DNA from: Rikenellaceae bacterium
Lineage (GTDB): Bacteria; Bacteroidota; Bacteroidia; Bacteroidales; Rikenellaceae
Length of the DNA: 64,000 bases
Reading direction: 5' to 3'
Assembly (NCBI GenBank): GCA_015060065.1
Contig: SUZF01000005.1
Span: forward strand, 1 to 64,000
Shown: piece by piece, positions 50,403 to 60,802 of the stretch
Position numbering within the stretch: the first letter of the stretch is position 1
How the letters are laid out: the number at the start of each line of letters is the position of its first letter
Program-made: the position numbers and the translations under genes
Notes under the pieces: model-generated
Seen by the model: the letters and a program-made list of their open reading frames with translations, nothing else
Told to the model about the DNA's origin: nothing
The model's database searches: none

Positions 50403-50419
50403 TTATCTTTGCAAGATAA
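50403..50419 (+). promoter_or_regulatory. lon promoter with dyad over -7 box
   Basis: TATCTTTG (50404-50411) lies within TTATCTT-TGC-AAGATAA, a 7-bp perfect dyad covering the -7 box and the expected start site, 26 bp before the ATG. Confidence 0.6.
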
Positions 50420-50444
50420 AATGTGGATATAATAATCGACAGAT

Positions 50445-52871
50445 ATGACAAAGAAAAAAGATATTGAATTGTTTGACGACCTGAACGCCCTGCCCGATAT
50501 TATGGACGGACGTCATCAGGTTATTCCCATTGTTACGGGCGACACTGACGAACCGATTGAGGATGTTAAGGTCCCCGAAACATTGCCGATACTGACTCTG
50601 CGCAGTTCGGTGCTTTTCCCCGGTGCGATTACCCCGATTACGGTGGGTCGCGAGAAGAGTATTGCTCTGGTGCGCAGTGTTAATTCGGATGGCGGAATGC
50701 TCGGTGCGGTTTTGCAGCGCAATAGCGAGGTGGAGACTCCGAAGCCCGACGATATGTACAAAATCGGTACGGCAGCGCAGATTATCAAGATTTTGGAGAT
50801 GCCGAATGGCAACCTGACCGTAATTCTGCGCGGACTGGGCAAAATCGAGGTCGGAGAGTATCTCTCGACAGAGCCATTCTTCGTGGCACGTGTAACGTCG
50901 CTCTACGACAGCGAGCCGGGCGAAAATAATGTCGAGTTTGATGCTCTGGTGGAGTCTATTCGCGACGTGGCATTGCAGATTGTGAATATCTCGCCCACGA
51001 TGCCCAAGGAGGCTGCCTTTGCCATCAAGAATATCGATTCGAAGCGCGGAATCATCAACTTCATCTGCTCCAATATGGAACTCTCGGATGATGACCGTCA
51101 GTCGTTGCTCGAATCTCCGGGTCTGTTGGCTCGCGCCCGCAAGGCCCTCGAAATCCTTGTGCGCGAACAGCAACTTGCCGAACTGAAAAACTCGTTGCAG
51201 GAGAAGGTTAAGCAGGAGATTGACCGTCAGCAGCGCGACTACTATCTGCAACAGCAGATGCGCACCATTCAGGAGGAGTTGGGCAATACCGAGGATGCGG
51301 ATATTGCCGAGATGCGCGAGGCGGCACGTAATAAGAATTGGCCGAAAGAGGTCTTTGACCACTTTACCAAAGAGTTGATAAAGATTGAGCGTCTGAATCC
51401 CGCCGTGGCGGAGTATTCGGTGCAGATGAACTACCTGCAACTGCTGCTCGAACTGCCGTGGAATGATGTTACAACCGACAATCTCGATTTGGAGTGCGCC
51501 CGCAAGCAACTTGATGATGACCACTTCGGCTTGGAGGAGGTAAAGGAGCGTATCTTGGAGCATCTGGCAGTACTCAAACTCAAAGGCGACCTGAAATCTC
51601 CGATTCTCTGCCTTTATGGTCCTCCGGGAGTGGGTAAAACCTCGCTCGGAAAGTCTGTGGCAGCGGCTTTGGGCCGTAAGTTCGGACGCATATCGCTCGG
51701 TGGTCTGCACGATGAGGCGGAGATTCGCGGACACCGCCGCACCTACATCGGTGCAATGCCGGGTCGTGTTATCGATACCATCAAGCGTTGCGGCTCGTCG
51801 AATCCTGTGATTATTCTCGATGAGGTCGATAAGATTACCGTAAGCAACCATGGCGACCCGTCGAGTGCATTGTTGGAGGTGCTGGACCCGGAACAGAATA
51901 CGACATTCCACGACAACTATATCGACTTGGAGTACGACCTCTCGAAGGTATTGTTTATCGCCACGGCCAACAATGTGGGCAATATCAATCCCGCACTGCG
52001 TGACCGTATGGAGATGATAAATATTTCGGGTTACATCCTCGAAGATAAGATACGTATTGCTATCGACCACCTGCTGCCCAAGCAGTGCGAGGCGCATGGC
52101 TTGGAACGCGCGGAGTTGATTCTTACCCCCGCGATTGTCGAGCAGATAATCTCGAACTATACCCGCGAGTCGGGTGTCCGCTCGCTCGATAAGCATATCG
52201 CCAAGATTGCTCGCGCGAGGGCAAAGAATATCGCTTTTGACGAGGAGTATGTACCCGAATTGACGGCTGCCGATGTCGAGAAGATTCTCGGCAAGCCCAA
52301 GTTCCGCAACGACGAGTACGATATCAAGGATATGGTCGGTGTGGTTACGGGTCTGGCATGGACCGAGGTGGGTGGCGATATCCTCTACATCGAGTCGCTG
52401 CTAACCCCCGGAAAGGGTAAAATCTCGCTTACGGGTAATCTGGGCGATGTGATGAAGGAGTCGGCAACGATTGCTCACGAGTGGGTTATGGCTCATCATG
52501 CCGAACTTGGAATTGATGCCTCGATGTTCGAGAAGAACGATATCAATATCCACGTTCCGGAGGGCGCAATTCCGAAGGATGGACCCTCGGCAGGTATTAC
52601 GATGATTACCTCGATAGCCTCGACCTATACGGGTCGCAAGGTTAAGGAGCGTATCGCAATGACGGGCGAGACGACCCTGCGCGGACGAGTTCTGCCCGTG
52701 GGCGGTGTGAAGGAGAAGATTCTGGCAGCAAAGCGTGCCGGCATCAATACCATCATCCTCTCGGAGGAGAACCGCAAAGATATCGAGGAGGTAAAAGAGG
52801 AGTATCGTGCAGGTATGACCTTCCACTATGTAACCACCAACGAGGAGGTACTGAAACTTGCGCTGGCCTAA
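50445..52871 (+). CDS. lon: ATP-dependent protease Lon
   Basis: 808-residue cytosolic AAA+ protease. N-terminal substrate-binding LON domain (about 40-240, LPILTLRSSVLFPGAITPI), coiled coil, AAA+ domain with Walker A GPPGVGKTSLGKS (near 388-400) and Walker B PVIILDEVDK, then the protease domain with catalytic Ser in KDGPSAGITM and Lys in GGVKEKILAAKRAG. All key residues present. Divergent from asnA; a heptamer array lies just after the stop. Confidence 0.97.
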   Translation: MTKKKDIELFDDLNALPDIMDGRHQVIPIVTGDTDEPIEDVKVPETLPILTLRSSVLFPGAITPITVGREKSIALVRSVNSDGGMLGAVLQRNSEVETPKPDDMYKIGTAAQIIKILEMPNGNLTVILRGLGKIEVGEYLSTEPFFVARVTSLYDSEPGENNVEFDALVESIRDVALQIVNISPTMPKEAAFAIKNIDSKRGIINFICSNMELSDDDRQSLLESPGLLARARKALEILVREQQLAELKNSLQEKVKQEIDRQQRDYYLQQQMRTIQEELGNTEDADIAEMREAARNKNWPKEVFDHFTKELIKIERLNPAVAEYSVQMNYLQLLLELPWNDVTTDNLDLECARKQLDDDHFGLEEVKERILEHLAVLKLKGDLKSPILCLYGPPGVGKTSLGKSVAAALGRKFGRISLGGLHDEAEIRGHRRTYIGAMPGRVIDTIKRCGSSNPVIILDEVDKITVSNHGDPSSALLEVLDPEQNTTFHDNYIDLEYDLSKVLFIATANNVGNINPALRDRMEMINISGYILEDKIRIAIDHLLPKQCEAHGLERAELILTPAIVEQIISNYTRESGVRSLDKHIAKIARARAKNIAFDEEYVPELTAADVEKILGKPKFRNDEYDIKDMVGVVTGLAWTEVGGDILYIESLLTPGKGKISLTGNLGDVMKESATIAHEWVMAHHAELGIDASMFEKNDINIHVPEGAIPKDGPSAGITMITSIASTYTGRKVKERIAMTGETTLRGRVLPVGGVKEKILAAKRAGINTIILSEENRKDIEEVKEEYRAGMTFHYVTTNEEVLKLALA

Positions 52872-52877
52872 TTATAT

Positions 52878-52909
52878 AATTGATAATTGATAATTGATAA
52901 TTGAGAATT
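52878..52909. repeat. 7-bp tandem array (aattgat)
   Basis: Four heptamer units between lon and kdsB. Confidence 0.88.
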
Positions 52910-52922
52910 ATAGTCGAAGATT

Positions 52923-53675
52923 ATGAAATTTATAGCAATTATACCTGCGCGCTACGCTTCGACGCGCTTTCCGGGTAAGCCGCTGGCTATGTTGGGCGGA
53001 AAGCCTGTGATTCAGCGTGTGTATGAGCAAGTAGCAGGCGTTCTGGATGACGCTGTGGTTGCTACGGATGATGAACGTATATTCGCTGCGGTTGAGGCTT
53101 TCGGAGGTAAGGTTGTAATGACCTCACCCGACCATCGTAGCGGCACAGACCGTTGTTATGAGGCGTTCTGCAAGGTGGGTGGCGACTATGATGTGGTTGT
53201 CAATGTGCAGGGCGATGAGCCTTTTATCCATCACTCGCAACTCGAAGCGATAAAGCGTTGCTTCGATAATCCGGCTACCGATATCGCTACGCTGGTAAAA
53301 CCCTTTACCGAGGCAGATGGTCTGGCGGCTCTCGAAAATCCGAACTCTCCGAAGGTGGTGCTTGATGCTGCATCGCAGGCGGTCTATTTTTCGCGCTCGG
53401 TAATTCCCTATCTGCGTGGTGTGGAGCGTGAGGAGTGGCTCAAATGTCACACCTTCTACAAACATATAGGTATGTACGCGTTCCGCGCGAGCGCGCTACG
53501 CGAGGTTACGGCTTTGCCACAATCGACGCTCGAAAAGGCGGAGTCGCTCGAACAGTTGCGCTGGTTGGAGAATGGCTATAAGATAGGTGTCGGCATCTCG
53601 GATGTCGAGACTATCGGTATCGATACTCCCGAAGATTTGGAGAAGGCGGAGCGATTCCTCGAAACAATCAAATGA
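52923..53675 (+). CDS. kdsB: CMP-KDO synthetase
   Basis: 250-residue 3-deoxy-manno-octulosonate cytidylyltransferase, activating KDO with CTP for lipopolysaccharide core synthesis. Motifs: [62 protein letters not shown] and [13 protein letters not shown]. First of four co-directional genes with kdsA and kdsD. Confidence 0.95.
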   Translation: MKFIAIIPARYASTRFPGKPLAMLGGKPVIQRVYEQVAGVLDDAVVATDDERIFAAVEAFGGKVVMTSPDHRSGTDRCYEAFCKVGGDYDVVVNVQGDEPFIHHSQLEAIKRCFDNPATDIATLVKPFTEADGLAALENPNSPKVVLDAASQAVYFSRSVIPYLRGVEREEWLKCHTFYKHIGMYAFRASALREVTALPQSTLEKAESLEQLRWLENGYKIGVGISDVETIGIDTPEDLEKAERFLETIK

Positions 53676-53705
53676 TGAAACAATAAACCAAAAACCAATA
53701 GAACT

Positions 53706-55526
53706 ATGAAGAAGACCTTTTTAGCAATTGTATTGAGTGTGTTTGCAACCTTCACGGCATCTGCCGAGTGGAAGATTGCAGGCGACAAGATTCGTACCGA
53801 GTGGGCAGAGCAGGTAAATCCCGAAAATGTACTGCCGGAGTATCCCCGTCCGCAACTTGTGCGTGGCGAGTGGCAAAATCTTAACGGTTTGTGGAACTAT
53901 GCCATTACCGATTTGAAATCGGCAGAGCCTACCGCTTTTGATGGCGAGATTTTGGTGCCGTTTGCCGTTGAGTCGGCATTGTCGGGTGTGGGTAAGTGGA
54001 TTACCGAGAATCAATTGCTTTGGTATGAGCGCGAATTTACCGTGCCGTCGAAGTGGCTCTCGCAGAGAGTGATGCTCAATTTTGGTGCTGTGGATTGGAA
54101 GGCTGATGTGTTTGTAAATGATGTTCTGGTAGGCAGCCATACGGGCGGTTTTACTCCGTTCAGCATGGATATCACTCCGGCACTCAAAAAGAAGGGCGCA
54201 CAGAAACTCGTAGTGCGTGTATGGGACCCGACCGAGAAGGGCGAGCAGCCCGTCGGTAAGCAACTTACCAAGTTGGGCAATATCTGGTACACTCCTGTTT
54301 CGGGTATCTGGCAGACCGTATGGTTGGAGCCGGTGTCCGGTACAAACCATATCGAGGCAATCTACCCCGAAAGTGACATCTATACTTCGGAGATTATCGT
54401 CAAGACCGAGTGCGCCAACAATGATGGTGTTGTTGAGGTTGAGGTCTATGAGGGCGACGAGAAGGTTGCCGCAGGTGTAGCACCTTGTGGCGTACCTGCG
54501 AAGATTTATGTTCCGAATGCGAAGTTGTGGGATACAACCAATCCCTTCCTTTACGACTTGAAGATTACGTTGAAGAAGGATGGCAAGGTTGTCGAGAGCG
54601 TTACCTCTTATACCGCTATGCGAAAGATTGGCAAGGTGCGCGATGAGTATGGCCATTTGAGAGCAACGCTCAACGATAAGCCGATATTTATGTATGGTCC
54701 CCTCGACCAAGGCTGGTGGCCTGACGGACTCTATACCGCTCCGACCGATGAGGCTCTGGTTTGGGATATCAAATTTACCAAGGATTTGGGCTTTAACACG
54801 ATTCGTAAGCATATCAAGGTTGAGCCGGCACGTTGGTTCTACCACTGCGATAAGTTGGGTATGCTCGTATGGCAGGATATGCCCTCCGGCGAGCAGAAGC
54901 GTCCCTACTCGTGGTCGCGTCATCAGATTAACGGTGGCTCGGATACCGAACTTGCCGAGGAGTTCAAACTGAACTACTACAAGGAGTGGGGCGAGATTAT
55001 CGACTATACGCGTTTCTTCCAGTCGGTAGTCGTATGGGTACCGTTCAACGAGGCGTGGTCGCAGTTCGATACCGAGAAGGTTGTTGAATGGACCTATGGT
55101 CAGGATCGCTCTCGATTGGTTAATCCTGCCAGCGGTGGTAACCTGCGCGAGTGTGGCGATATTATGGATTGGCATAACTATCCGGGACCCTGCATGGGTG
55201 TTCATCACGCAGACTATGTTCTGATGCTTGGCGAGTATGGCGGTATCGGTCTGCCGATTAAGGGACACCTCTGGAATGCGCAGATGAAGAATTGGGGCTA
55301 TGGAGGCAACAAGCAGGATATCGACGAGGTAACCAATACCTACGTCAATTATGCAAAGATGATGCTTCCGTTTGTTCAGCAGGGCTTGTCTGGCGCGATA
55401 TATACGCAGACTACCGATGTCGAGGGCGAGGTTAATGGCTTCGTGACTTACGACCGCAAAGTTGTCAAGATGGACGTTGATCGTGTGCGCAAAGTCAATC
55501 AGGAGGTTATCAATACTTTGAAATAA
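53706..55526 (+). CDS. Glycoside hydrolase family 2, exported, within kds cluster
   Basis: 606-residue GH2 enzyme with signal peptide (ending TASAE), jelly-roll domain (QNLNGLWNYAI, TPVSGIWQTVWLEPV), Ig-like domain and TIM barrel. Acid/base Glu in VPFNEAWSQFD, nucleophile Glu in LGEYGG. It resembles but is clearly different from the GH2 at 41358. It stands 30 bp after kdsB and 6 bp before kdsA, so it is embedded in the KDO operon although it acts outside the cytoplasm. Substrate unknown. Confidence 0.88.
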   Translation: MKKTFLAIVLSVFATFTASAEWKIAGDKIRTEWAEQVNPENVLPEYPRPQLVRGEWQNLNGLWNYAITDLKSAEPTAFDGEILVPFAVESALSGVGKWITENQLLWYEREFTVPSKWLSQRVMLNFGAVDWKADVFVNDVLVGSHTGGFTPFSMDITPALKKKGAQKLVVRVWDPTEKGEQPVGKQLTKLGNIWYTPVSGIWQTVWLEPVSGTNHIEAIYPESDIYTSEIIVKTECANNDGVVEVEVYEGDEKVAAGVAPCGVPAKIYVPNAKLWDTTNPFLYDLKITLKKDGKVVESVTSYTAMRKIGKVRDEYGHLRATLNDKPIFMYGPLDQGWWPDGLYTAPTDEALVWDIKFTKDLGFNTIRKHIKVEPARWFYHCDKLGMLVWQDMPSGEQKRPYSWSRHQINGGSDTELAEEFKLNYYKEWGEIIDYTRFFQSVVVWVPFNEAWSQFDTEKVVEWTYGQDRSRLVNPASGGNLRECGDIMDWHNYPGPCMGVHHADYVLMLGEYGGIGLPIKGHLWNAQMKNWGYGGNKQDIDEVTNTYVNYAKMMLPFVQQGLSGAIYTQTTDVEGEVNGFVTYDRKVVKMDVDRVRKVNQEVINTLK

Positions 55527-55532
55527 CACAAT

Positions 55533-56285
55533 ATGAAACCAATATTTATTGCAGGGCCCTGCGTTATCGAATCTGCGGAACTGCTCGACTGCGTAGCGGA
55601 GCGCGTTGCCGATATCAATCGTCGATTGGGAGTGGATATTATCTTCAAGGCGTCGTTTGACAAGGCAAACCGTACCTCACTCTCGTCGTATCGAGGCGTA
55701 GGCCTTGATAAGGGCTTGCAGATGCTCGCGGATGTGCGAGAGAAGTGGGGTGTGCGTCTGCTGACCGATATCCACGAGTCGTGGCAGGCCGCACCCGTGG
55801 GCGAGGTTGTGGATGTTTTGCAGATTCCGGCATTTCTCTGTCGCCAGACAGACCTGTTGGTTGCTGCGGCAAAGACGGGTAAGACGGTAAATATCAAGAA
55901 GGCGCAGTTCCTTTCGGGTGCAGATATGGCTTATCCCTATCAGAAGGCGGTGGAGTCTGGTGCCGGAGAGGTGTGGCTTACCGAGCGCGGAAACTCGTTT
56001 GGGTATAACAATCTGGTAGTCGATTTCCGCAATATACCCGATATGTTGAAGATTGCTCCGCGCGTGATTATGGATTGTACCCACTCGGTGCAACGCCCCG
56101 GAGCTGCAGGAGGCAAGACGGGCGGTAATCGCGAATTTGTGCCGGCAATGGCTCTGGCTGCCAAGGCTTTTGGTGCTACGGGTTACTTCTTTGAGGTGCA
56201 TCCCGACCCCGATAACGCTTTGAGTGATGGGCCTAATATGTTGGTGCTTGATGAGTTTGAAGATTTGATTACAAAACTTATTTAG
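55533..56285 (+). CDS. kdsA: KDO-8-phosphate synthase
   Basis: 250-residue aldolase condensing arabinose 5-phosphate with phosphoenolpyruvate. Motifs: FIAGPCVIESAELL, FKASFDKANRTS, LTDIHE, QIPAFLCRQTDLL, ERGNSFGYNNLVVDFR, DCTHSVQRPG and EVHPDPDNALSDGPN. Ends 4 bp before kdsD. Confidence 0.96.
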   Translation: MKPIFIAGPCVIESAELLDCVAERVADINRRLGVDIIFKASFDKANRTSLSSYRGVGLDKGLQMLADVREKWGVRLLTDIHESWQAAPVGEVVDVLQIPAFLCRQTDLLVAAAKTGKTVNIKKAQFLSGADMAYPYQKAVESGAGEVWLTERGNSFGYNNLVVDFRNIPDMLKIAPRVIMDCTHSVQRPGAAGGKTGGNREFVPAMALAAKAFGATGYFFEVHPDPDNALSDGPNMLVLDEFEDLITKLI

Positions 56286-56289
56286 AGTT

Positions 56290-57252
56290 ATGGCAGTAAA
56301 TAAGGATATGGTGCTGGAAGTTGCCCGCAAGGCTATTCACACCGAGGCATTGGCACTCAAACATCTCGAAGCGTCGCTTGGCGAGGCGTTTGTACGCGCG
56401 GTAGAGATTATCCTCGCGAGCGAGGGTAAGGTTATCGTTACCGGTATGGGTAAGTCGGGTCATGTGGGATGTAAGATTGCGGCTACGCTGGCAAGTACCG
56501 GCACACCGAGTTTCTTCCTGCATCCGGCAGAGGCTTTTCACGGAGACCTCGGTATGATTTCGAAGGATGACGTGATTTTGGCTCTCTCCTATTCGGGCGA
56601 GACCGACGAGATACTTAAATTGGTGCCTTTTGTTCACGATAACGGCAATCGTCTGATTGCAATGACGGGCAATGCGGAGTCGTCGCTCTCGAAGAATGCC
56701 GATGTACATCTCGACGTGGCAGTGAAGCAGGAGGCTTGTATCTTGCAGTTGGCTCCGACCACCTCGACCACAGCACAGATTGCTCTGGGCGATGCGTTGG
56801 CTGTTGCACTGATGAAGATGCGCGACTTTACAAGTGTCGATTTTGCACGTCTGCATCCGGGCGGAAGTCTGGGTCGTCGTCTGCTGATGAAGGTGGGCAA
56901 TGTTATGCGTCGCGAGGATTTGCCGGTGGTGTCGCCCGACTGCTCGGCACAGGATATGATTCACGCAGTGAGCCGTGGCGGACTGGGTCTTATCGTTATA
57001 TGTGACGGGGATAAGATTCTCGGTATCGTCACCGATGGCGATATACGTCGCGCCATGGAGAATCGTCAGGCGGAGTTCTTCAATATCAAGGCTATGGATA
57101 TCGCAACCAAACGCCCGAAGAGTATCTCTCCCGACGAGAAACTTATTGCGGCCGAGAAGTTGATGACCCGCCATAAGGTCAATTCTCTGCTGGTTGTCGA
57201 TAGCGACGAAAAATTGGTCGGCATTATCCAGATTTACGACATTAAACTATAA
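56290..57252 (+). CDS. kdsD: Arabinose-5-phosphate isomerase
   Basis: 320-residue KpsF/GutQ-type enzyme converting ribulose 5-phosphate to arabinose 5-phosphate, the substrate of KdsA. SIS domain about 30-180 (VIVTGMGKSGHVGCKIAATLASTGTPSFFLHPAEA, LSYSGETDEIL), the sugar-phosphate segment HPGGSLGRRLLMKVGNVM, then two CBS domains (about 205-320). Last gene of the cluster; kdsC is not present here. Confidence 0.94.
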   Translation: MAVNKDMVLEVARKAIHTEALALKHLEASLGEAFVRAVEIILASEGKVIVTGMGKSGHVGCKIAATLASTGTPSFFLHPAEAFHGDLGMISKDDVILALSYSGETDEILKLVPFVHDNGNRLIAMTGNAESSLSKNADVHLDVAVKQEACILQLAPTTSTTAQIALGDALAVALMKMRDFTSVDFARLHPGGSLGRRLLMKVGNVMRREDLPVVSPDCSAQDMIHAVSRGGLGLIVICDGDKILGIVTDGDIRRAMENRQAEFFNIKAMDIATKRPKSISPDEKLIAAEKLMTRHKVNSLLVVDSDEKLVGIIQIYDIKL

Positions 57253-57259
57253 TCAAACA

Positions 57260-57287
57260 AAAAGCCTGCGAGAGCAGGCTTTTGTTT
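57260..57287 (+). terminator. Terminator of kds cluster
   Basis: A 10-bp stem AAAAGCCTGC/GCAGGCTTTT (57260-57269 with 57274-57283), 4-nt loop, followed by GTTTTTG. Confidence 0.85.
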
Positions 57288-57320
57288 TTGCCATTAGCCA
57301 TTAGTTATATCAACTTCTGA

Positions 57321-59126
57321 CTACTGCGAAATCTTGACTAATTGTTGGCGGTAGGCGTTCAGAATACGTGATTTCGAGATGAAGCCGAGGTAGCGATTGT
57401 CCTTATCGACAACCGGAAGCATCCACGTATTGCCCATGTCAAATTTCGGCAGGATACTCTGCACCTGCTCCTTCTCCAAAATGCGGTCAGCCGGCTCTAT
57501 CATATATGCTGTGATAGGCTCACCCCACTTCTCTCGCTTGAACATATCCTCGCGCAGGTCGTCCAACTGTACCACACCGAGCAGATGTCCGAAGTTGTCG
57601 ATTACGGGGAAGATGTTGCGATGTGCCGTAGCGATAATATGAACGATATCTCCCAGCGTGAAGTTCTCCTTGATACGCACAAAGTCTGTCTCCATCAAAT
57701 CCTCCAATTTCAAGAAGACAAAGACCGACTGGTCCTTGTTGTGGGTCAGCAACAATCCTTGGCTACGCAGGCGTTTTGTGTAAATCGAATCAGGTTCGAA
57801 GTAGTTATCCACAGCAAAGGCTATGCAGGCCGAAATCATCAGCGGGATAAATAACTCATATCCGTTTGACAACTCTGCAATGAGAAATATAGATGTAAGC
57901 GGAGCCTTCATCACACCTGCCATAACACCCGCCATTCCGACCAGCGTGAAGGATGTTATCGAGACATCCATTCCGCACACCACGTTGCAGAAGAGCGCGA
58001 GCGATGCTCCGGCAAAGGCTCCCACGAAGAGTGATGGCGCAAACGTACCTCCGACTCCTCCCGAAGCATTGGTTGTGGCCATGGCGATAACCTTGAAGAA
58101 CATTATTGCCACAACATATATCAATACCACCCAGCCGATATGGCTGTAATCGTAGAAGAGTGAATTTTCGAATATCGCCTCGGTCTTGCCGTGCATCAAC
58201 GCCACGAAAGATTCGTAACCCTCGCCATAAAGAGGCGGAAAGAGGAAGATGAGAAGACCCAGCACCGTGCCTCCGGCAATCCACTTCTTGTAAGGGCGGT
58301 CGAGTTTGCCGATAAGTTTGCCGACGTAGGCGTTTGTCTGCGTAAAGTAGTACGCCATAAGTCCGCATATCACACCGAGAAGTATAAATAGCGGAATCTG
58401 CGACAACCCGAACGAGTCTGCTGACGAGAGCGACACTGCAATTATCGGGTCGAATCCGCGCAGCATCAGCGCAATGGTTGTTGCCGTGATTGACGATATA
58501 AGCAACGGAATGACCGAACCAGCCGTGATGTCGAGCATCAAAATCTCCAACACAAAGACTACGCCCGTAATCGGAGCCTTGAAAATCGATGCCACAGCAG
58601 CACCGGCACCGCAGCAGAGCATCAGCGTAATGTTCTTATAGTTTAGTCGTGCGAGTTTGCCAATATTGGAACCTATGGCAGCACCGGTCAGCACTATTGG
58701 TGCCTCCGGACCCACCGAGCCTCCGAATCCGATGGTTGTCGCTCCGCCCACAATTGATGTCCAGCAGTTATGACCTGCGATGCGGGAACCTCGGCTCGAC
58801 ATGGCATAGAGTACGCGCGTTACGCCCTCCGAGATGTTATCTTTGACGATATGCTTAACAAAGAGCGTCGCCAAGATTATACCGATAGCAGGGTAGAAGA
58901 AGTAGAGGATGTGGTAGGTGTCGGGGTCAAACCAATTGACTAAACAACTCTTAATCAAGTGGAGCAGTACCTCAAATACATAGGTACCAAGACCTGCTGC
59001 TGCGCCGACAACCACACCGAGTATGGCGAGCATCTGACGCTCGCTTAATCGCTTGGTTACGCGCAGAAACCAGCGGTAGATTTTATCCCGCTTGGCCGCC
59101 TTGATATAATTTGACCTTTCAATCAT
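57321..59126 (-). CDS. CLC-family chloride channel with CBS pair
   Basis: 601-residue membrane protein: CLC core of about 450 residues, then two CBS domains (from about 475). The segment aligned with GREGP is GGSVGPEAP (135-143), so the gating glutamate (E148 in E. coli ClcA) is Val138. The internal proton glutamate E203 aligns to Ile195 in FVLEIL. Without these residues Cl-/H+ exchange is unlikely; a channel or uncoupled carrier is the better guess. It starts 21 bp after trpS and is probably in its unit. Confidence 0.85.
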   Translation of the reverse strand: MIERSNYIKAAKRDKIYRWFLRVTKRLSERQMLAILGVVVGAAAGLGTYVFEVLLHLIKSCLVNWFDPDTYHILYFFYPAIGIILATLFVKHIVKDNISEGVTRVLYAMSSRGSRIAGHNCWTSIVGGATTIGFGGSVGPEAPIVLTGAAIGSNIGKLARLNYKNITLMLCCGAGAAVASIFKAPITGVVFVLEILMLDITAGSVIPLLISSITATTIALMLRGFDPIIAVSLSSADSFGLSQIPLFILLGVICGLMAYYFTQTNAYVGKLIGKLDRPYKKWIAGGTVLGLLIFLFPPLYGEGYESFVALMHGKTEAIFENSLFYDYSHIGWVVLIYVVAIMFFKVIAMATTNASGGVGGTFAPSLFVGAFAGASLALFCNVVCGMDVSITSFTLVGMAGVMAGVMKAPLTSIFLIAELSNGYELFIPLMISACIAFAVDNYFEPDSIYTKRLRSQGLLLTHNKDQSVFVFLKLEDLMETDFVRIKENFTLGDIVHIIATAHRNIFPVIDNFGHLLGVVQLDDLREDMFKREKWGEPITAYMIEPADRILEKEQVQSILPKFDMGNTWMLPVVDKDNRYLGFISKSRILNAYRQQLVKISQ

Positions 59127-59147
59127 ATCTTTCTGTGAAAGATATTT

Positions 59148-60802
<1,655 letters not shown>

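Noticed and set aside
50403..52196. 597-codon minus-strand frame opposite lon
   Set aside because: Shadow of the lon reading frame; it also covers the lon promoter.
53721..55529. 602-codon minus-strand frame opposite the GH2 gene
   Set aside because: Shadow; the sense strand encodes both GH2 catalytic glutamates.
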